Assembly (NCBI GenBank): GCA_016801885.1
Contig: CM028897.1
Span: 2,611,001 to 2,675,000, forward strand
Origin: Toxotes chatareus
Taxonomy: Eukaryota > Chordata > Actinopteri > Toxotidae
Length of the DNA: 64,000 nt
Direction: 5' to 3'
The position numbers were made by a program, and so were the translations under genes. Of the stretch, positions 58,261 through 64,000 are shown piece by piece; within the stretch, counting starts at the first letter, position 1, and each line of letters begins with the position of its first letter. The notes below the pieces were generated by a model. It saw only the letters and a program-made list of their open reading frames with translations, was not told the origin of the DNA and did not search any database.

Positions 58261-59105
58261 CATGATGTTGCTGAATTTAAGAGCTAACGTTAGCCTCCCT
58301 GCACGGCGGCACCCCGCAGAGGAAACCCCTAAACATGTTTGCGGACCGAGCTCGTGCCAGGGATGTTATAGGTATAAGTCACAAAAAAGCGCACACGCTG
58401 CGCACAGTCTTCGTAGATCTGTACAACACCAACCTCATCGATGGCCGCGTCTGAGTGACCGGGAGAGGCCAGTGCGCATGTTTTAGAGATCAGCGGGTCA
58501 ACGTCAGCGTCCTGAAGTTGGTTTCCGATTCGACAGTTGAGGGGAAAGTTAAGGGAAACTTAAATTACAGCGACAAGCCGCTTATTCGCTTTTTATCCAC
58601 TTATTGTTGGAAGAACGGTGAGAGTGTGCTTGACATCCCTTAACGCTGTTTAAAACCCTCTTTCAGATTTATGAAACCTTTATTTATAAAAGAAAAAATG
58701 GCGATTTTGTTGCACTTTCAATCCAGACATCACCGAACATCATTTTACAGCACTAAGGGAAATTAAAATTAAATGAAATTAAAACAAATAAAAAAAAAAA
58801 CGAATCGGTGTCTCAGCATTGTAAACAATGTTTCCCTTAACTTTCGAATCTGAATCTAACTTCAGCGTCAATAACACTGCGGTGCAGAGCTGCAGCTGTT
58901 GCATGTAAACAAATTTGTCTGTCAGTCAGCTGTAGCCTGTGCAATGAAGAACACAGCGAAACAGGAGAGGTTTCATTAAGAGTTTTCATATCTAATAATA
59001 AAATAATCCGATCTAACCAGTAGAGACCAGCAGAGGCGCTGCAAAGTCTCCAGGTTAACTGGGAGCCACCTCCTTTCTCTCTCTCTCTCTCTCCTTTTGT
59101 GGGCG
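58261..59105. promoter_or_regulatory. Shared 5' region between slc25a39 and grn
   Basis: About 0.85 kb separates two divergent genes and probably carries both promoters. No TATA box or well-defined factor site stands out. It contains no protein-like exon: the plus frame at 58262-58486 has no family resemblance. Confidence 0.45.
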
Positions 59106-59109
59106 TGTT

Positions 59110-59202
59110 CAACTTAATGTATTTCTGTCGTTTGTGTTATTTTGTGTTGAGACGCTTGTGAACACCTGACTGCTCACAACAGCGCTTCAGTCTTTCACCA
59201 GG
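59110..59202 (+). other. grn: Probable non-coding first exon of grn
   Basis: A donor ACCAGG/GTAAGAAC at 59203 would end a 5'UTR exon. The next exon begins exactly at the start codon (acceptor TGTGTACAG/ATG), so a spliced leader exon is required. An E-box CACGTG at 59720-59725 in the following intron is a possible, but incomplete, lysosomal (CLEAR-type) site. Confidence 0.4.
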
Positions 59203-59823
59203 GTAAGAACAATATAAACTTCTTGGTTTGGCCTTGAGAGTGTGATTGGTAAAGAATTCATTTTAATGAACTGCAAAGACGTTTGACAGTGATTCACACA
59301 TTTTAAAACAACTGCTTTACGCTTCAGATTGCTTAGATTAAAACAATTTTAATCTTCATGCGTTGTAAATTAATAATCCTCTTTTGTAAAAATGTCCAGT
59401 TTATTCTAACCAGCCGAGATTTTGACAAAATGCGCTTCCTTAAGAGAAGGTAACGAAACTGAAAGTGAGTTAATTTATATACCTATATATATAATTATTG
59501 TTTCTGACTCTGTTATTCCTTGCGAAATTTAAAAAAAAAAAGACGAAAATCAGGAACAAAGCTCTTAAGGAAGTATGAGAGTTCAGGAAATAAGTGACAG
59601 TAACACTTTGTAAGAATCTCAGATGAAATTTTTTAATTACGTCTCAGTTTCAGTGAATTTTTTAAATGGCTTTAAATCACCAGATTAGTTCCTGAGCATG
59701 CTTATTATTGTCTCTGTGACACGTGTTTGTGCTGTATTTAATGCAAAAAACATCATATCTGATGTTGAGTGGGGAGGGGGATTCCACCTGCACATTTTTC
59801 ACTTTCCTTTTGTGGATACCCTC

Positions 59824-59838
59824 TGTGTGTGTGTGTGT
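59824..59838. repeat. (TG)n run before the grn first coding exon
   Basis: CTCTGTGTGTGTGTGTGTTT precedes CCCCTGTGTACAG/ATG, so the run sits 15-30 nt from the acceptor, in the pyrimidine-tract position. Confidence 0.9.
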
Positions 59839-59853
59839 TTCCCCTGTGTACAG

Positions 59854-62800
59854 ATGCAGAGGTGGGTTGTGTTCTGTTGGGTTCTCCTGGCCCTGGTTGC
59901 TGCTGAAGACTGTCCAGATGGAGGGAGATGTGAAGAAGGTCAAACCTGCTGCAACGACCCGGCTAACGGCTATGAATGTTGCCCCTTTGATCAGGTAGAC
60001 ACGATCGTTTCACATGCATGTTCTGCATCGTAACATGAGCAGAAACACTTAGTCTGAAGACAGGAAACACAGCAATTCCTCTTTTGAAGCAATGCTAATT
60101 TTGGATTCAGTAATTCTACATAAGCAAGTTGTGACTGAGGCTTTGTGGAGTGTGCATGATGTAAAGTTCCCCTTTTATGATCATATTTGCCAATTCTTAA
60201 TTTCCCCCATTAATTTCTCCCAGAGCAGTTTGTAGTAATGAAAAATGAGCGTAGTCTAGAATAACAGTAGCTAACTGCCGTTTTGGCTTTTGATTCTTCA
60301 TTCAGTTTGGTGACTGATGCATTTTAGTGTATAAACGTGTAACTTACTTTAGTACATTCAAGGTAATTTCAAGCTGAGAGAACACATTTGTGTTTCCCCT
60401 CACATTTCCTGAAGTTTGCCCACACGTGTATGTTATGTTTTATCGTTAAAAAAAAAAAAAGTCTAAAAAGACATAAAATGAAGAAATGACGTTATCCATC
60501 TGTCAGCGTTAAACCCCTTTTTACTATGTTAACATAGTACTGTAACTTCAGTAAAATACGTTGTCTCATTGTCCATCACTTAGTTAAATATACACAGAAG
60601 ATAACCGTTCTGTTGTACTCTAAAATTAGAAGAATTAAGGCTGTACAGTGGTACTATTCATCCTCAGTGGTGTTTTACTACTTTACAAGCCAGATAAAAG
60701 TTCAGGCCTCGTTTCGCCTGAGTGATAGCAGTTTTAAAACTTTGGTAGTCAAAGTGTTCTTACTACTGCTGTCGCCATAGGCTGAGTGCTGTGGGGATCA
60801 TACTCACTGCTGTCCTGCGGGTACAGTCTGCGATGCAGCCAAATCCAGCTGTGTGAACGCTACTGTGTCCATCCCCTGGGTGGAAAGAACCTCAGCTGAT
60901 CAGCCTAGACTCTCCAAAGTAAGAATAACAGACACCCGATTATTTTATAATGAACACAGATGAAACAGTAAGTCACAATTAGACATATTTAAAGCGAGTA
61001 CCTGCAGTCAGATTGTCCCTCTTCCCCACCCTGTCCCTGCAGTCCTTCAGGATGATCAAGACGTACATGGGGGAGGAAGATGACAACATCTGTCCTGATC
61101 AATCACGATGTCCACCTGAGTTTTCCTGTCTGAGGGCTTTGACGAGGTTTGGCTGCTGTCCCATAGCTCAGGTAATCAAACCTTGTCCAACAGAAAAGAT
61201 GCAGGCTGTAGCGTTTTCAGCTATCAGTATGTCATATTTAGTATGTTATGCAAATCCCCAGTTACTTCCTGCCACAGGAGGTAACTTGGTGACAGCTTCC
61301 TGTTTTCTTTTGTGAAGTTATCTGCTGGATTGATTTACAGTTTACAGTTTATCCTGCAGTGCAGACAGATACAGGCAGACTTTACATTTCAAATTACTTC
61401 ACTTCACTTTTGATTTCCTGACCTCTGACAGGGAGTCCCCTGCTCTGATGGCAAACACTGCTGTCCTGAGGGCCACCAGTGTAGTGCAGACAGCCGGTCC
61501 TGCATCAGAAAAGGTGAGACTCTTCTACTTTGAGTCAGTTTTTTGTTGCTCAGTGTGCGATAGTCCACACTCGGACCAGAAAGAACAAAGAGTGGACCAC
61601 ATCAATTCAAATCCCTCCGCTGGCTTCCTGTTTGTCAAAGAACTGATTTTAAAAGACCGTTACGAGCCCTCCAGTCCTTGCAGGTCATGTGGGACAGGTA
61701 TTCTAACTGTTCCCAGAGTCCAAACTAAACATGTTGAAGCAGCTTTTAGGCACCACATGCTTTTTTAAAATATTTTTTTAAGGGGGTCACCTTCATCTCC
61801 AGATCCCTGAAGTTAATATTTTGATGCTCCTGTTATGTTGTTTCAGAGGTTGTGACTACAGTTCTGTGCAGCGATGGAGTGTCAGAGTGTCCAGATCAAA
61901 CCACCTGCTGTGAGACCCCAGAGGGCAAGTGGGGATGCTGCCCCATGCCAAAGGTACAAAATGGCTGATCTTGCTGTGATGTGCATCCACACTGTGGCAG
62001 GTTTACAATGCTGATGTTCCTCCAAAGCATAAGTGAGATTATGAATGAGTAAAAAGTCAAATGATGGATTTGCATGTCCTGCCGTGACGTCCAGCTATCA
62101 GGACATTATGGTGTCTTATCCCATGTGGTTCTTATGTGATACTCCATGTGTGTGTCTTTCTTGTCTCAACAGGCTGTGTGCTGCGAGGACAAGGTGCACT
62201 GCTGCCCTGAGGGGAGCTCCTGTGATGTCGAACACTCCAAATGTATTTCCTTGTCCACCAAAAAACAGGTGCCAATGTGGGCCAAACTCCCTGCCAGGAT
62301 AAGAGCAGAGTGGGAGAACAAGAAAGGTCAGATTTATTGTTACTGAAAAACACTGACCTACTTCCTCATTCTGATTCTTCTTTGTCTTGGTCTGTGTGTG
62401 CGCATGTGTTCACGCAGCGGTTGATCTATGTGCGTTTCCACTTTCAGAGGATGAACAAGTGACTGCAGAGGAAGCAAATAATGGAGCATCTCACAAAGCC
62501 CCAGAGGTCACCACAGCGACTACAGAACCCCCGTCAGGTGAGGAAGTGTCCGTGTCATCTGTTTCTAAGGGAAACAGAGGTGAGCTTTCTATCATGCGTC
62601 GAATTATCCAGCACTGTCACTGCAGCTAAAACACAAGGTAGAACAGCATCAGAGGTAAATCAAAAAAATGCACATAATGAGACCAGATGCAAAAGTTTTC
62701 ATCAGTGTACAAATTCACCCACAGACCTTTATCAGTGCAGATATTTTGCTTTAATAACATTAATAAAGGCTGCATTCCATTAAAAGTAGGTGTGTCAGTG

Positions 62801-63916
62801 ACTGTGTGATTTCCTGGCACAGCTAAATGTTAATAAGTTACCGCATTTCCTGCTATGACATGACAACATTTAGCAGTGGGGAAAATCTATCACATCTGAT
62901 ATTAAGTACAGCAGTGTTCTTCCTGCATTCAATAAAAAGTTTAATGTAAAATTAAAGGTGCCCTGTGAAGCTTTCTTGTTAACAGTAAGAGTGCCTTTAC
63001 TGGCACATTACTGCACTTCCTGCCACCTTCACATCACTGAGTAAAGTTTTTAATGTTTGTGTTGAGATAAGTGAAACAGGTTTAGACTTTTTTTTCCCAA
63101 CATAACTATTGGTATTTTTTCCAGGTAATGATGTCCCCTGCAATGAAACAGTAGGCTGTCCAGATGGTAGCACATGCTGTAAAACCAAAGAGGGAGGCTG
63201 GGCTTGCTGTCCTCTACCAGAGGTACAAGAATGGTCCCTATTTAAATAAAAATAAAAATATAAATAAAACCTTGATGTGAAAGGTGTCACAGATGCATGA
63301 ATGATTTTTTGTCTGTTTCATCGTATCATTCACAGGCTGTTTGTTGTGAAGATTTTAAACACTGCTGTCCAAAAGGTCAGACGTGCAACCTGGCTGCTCA
63401 GACCTGCGACGGTGACTCAGGCTCCATGCCGTGGCTCGAGAAGGTGCCGGTGAGCCCCAGACAAGGTGTACAAGTGGGAAATGTGACATGTGACTCCACC
63501 AGCAGTTGTCCAGATGGTACCACATGCTGTAAAACCAAAGAGGGAGGCTGGGCTTGCTGTCCTCTACCAGAGGTACAAGAATAGTCCCTATTTAAATAAA
63601 AATGTTACTAAAACCTTGATGTGAAAGGTGTTACAGATGCATGAATGATTTTTTGTCTGTTTCATCGTATCATTCACAGGCTGTTTGCTGTGAAGATTTT
63701 ATACACTGCTGTCCAAAAGGTAAGACGTGCAACCTGGCTGCTCAGACCTGCGACGGTGACTCAGGCTCCATGCCGTGGCTCGAGAAGGTGCCGGTGAGCC
63801 CCAGACAAGGTGTACAAGTGGGAAATGTGACATGTGACTCCACCAGCAGTTGTCCAGATGGTACCACATGCTGTAAAACCAAAGAGGGAGGCTGGGCTTG
63901 CTGTCCTCTACCAGAG
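59854..63916 (+). CDS. grn: grn, progranulin, 5' part (continues past window end)
   Basis: Progranulin is a secreted, lysosome-targeted precursor of cysteine-rich granulin peptides. Exons seen: 59854-59994 (ATG at 59854, signal peptide WVVFCWVLLALVAA), 60781-60918, 61043-61171, 61432-61513, 61847-61953, 62173-62326, 62448-62579 (or 62537), 63125-63222, 63336-63572 and 63680-63916. All junctions are GT-AG and in phase. Modules: 1, CPDGGRC...SSC; 2, ICPDQSRC...SRSC, with only ten cysteines, like human granulin G; 3, VLCSDGVSEC...HSKC; 4, VPCNETVGC...QTC; 5, VTCDSTSSC...QTC; 6, first half only. Each module is split by an intron at CCPxPx/AVCC, the classic granulin exon rule. A Ser/Thr/Glu-rich linker (exon 62448) separates modules 3 and 4. 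The last two exons are near-identical tandem copies. SLC25A39 next door matches the human neighbourhood, so this is the progranulin orthologue (grna-type). Confidence 0.95.
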
Positions 63917-64000
63917 GTACAATTTTGTCAGCTGTTTTTCCAAGAAAGTTCCTATTTACATGTTTAAAACTTTGATGTGAAAGGTGTTACCGTTGTGTTA
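63223..64000 (+). repeat. Tandem duplication of a granulin intron-exon unit
   Basis: Unit A, 63223-63572 (113-bp intron plus 237-bp exon), and unit B, 63573-63916 (107 plus 237 bp), follow directly. The exons differ at 3 of 237 positions, two of them changing the protein (K to I in the CCEDF(K/I)HCC segment, Q to K in KG(Q/K)TC). The introns are also nearly identical, differing mainly in an AATA-rich stretch. A third, more diverged intron copy starts at 63917 and is cut by the window end. Exon 63125-63222 shares the same 3' half, which suggests it seeded the array. Confidence 0.95.

Overview
The window is vertebrate nuclear DNA, almost certainly from a ray-finned fish and most likely a percomorph teleost. 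Genes are split by GT-AG introns, some above 16 kb. The spacers carry many short microsatellites, and interspersed repeats common in percomorph genomes recur throughout. There are no operons, CRISPR arrays or bacterial signals.

Layout: (1) 1-36850, plus strand, is the 3' part of cacng2 (stargazin, an AMPA-receptor auxiliary subunit). It holds the end of a large intron 1, exon 2, a 16-kb intron 2, exon 3, a short intron 3, and the last coding exon with its 3'UTR. Exon 1 lies before base 1. (2) 36850-44800 is a gene-free convergent spacer with microsatellites and two degenerate CACAAA-type tandem arrays. (3) 44800-50766, minus strand, is a complete nine-exon rpl3 (ribosomal protein uL3). Two introns host C/D-box snoRNAs (SNORD43 and a SNORD83-like RNA). 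Intron 5 contains a full-length piggyBac transposase gene in the same orientation, with its own intron and all catalytic aspartates. Exon 2 of rpl3 carries one extra base that breaks the reading frame. (4) 52051-58250, minus strand, is a complete slc25a39 (mitochondrial glutathione carrier family, 358 residues). (5) 59110-64000, plus strand, is the 5' part of progranulin (grn), head-to-head with slc25a39. Five full granulin modules and half of a sixth are present, and the window ends inside a very recent tandem exon duplication.

SLC25A39 and GRN are neighbours in human 17q21, and CACNG2 and RPL3 are both on human 22q. The window therefore joins two blocks that are separate in human. Gene functions are unrelated (synaptic receptor trafficking, translation, mitochondrial redox, lysosomal growth factor), so the order reflects synteny rather than a pathway.

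Most notable points: the rpl3 frameshift, the intact intronic piggyBac gene with a possible TTAA/TTAG border pair, the growing granulin exon array, (TG)n tracts next to four 3' splice sites, and a three-copy CRE-like cluster in cacng2 intron 2.
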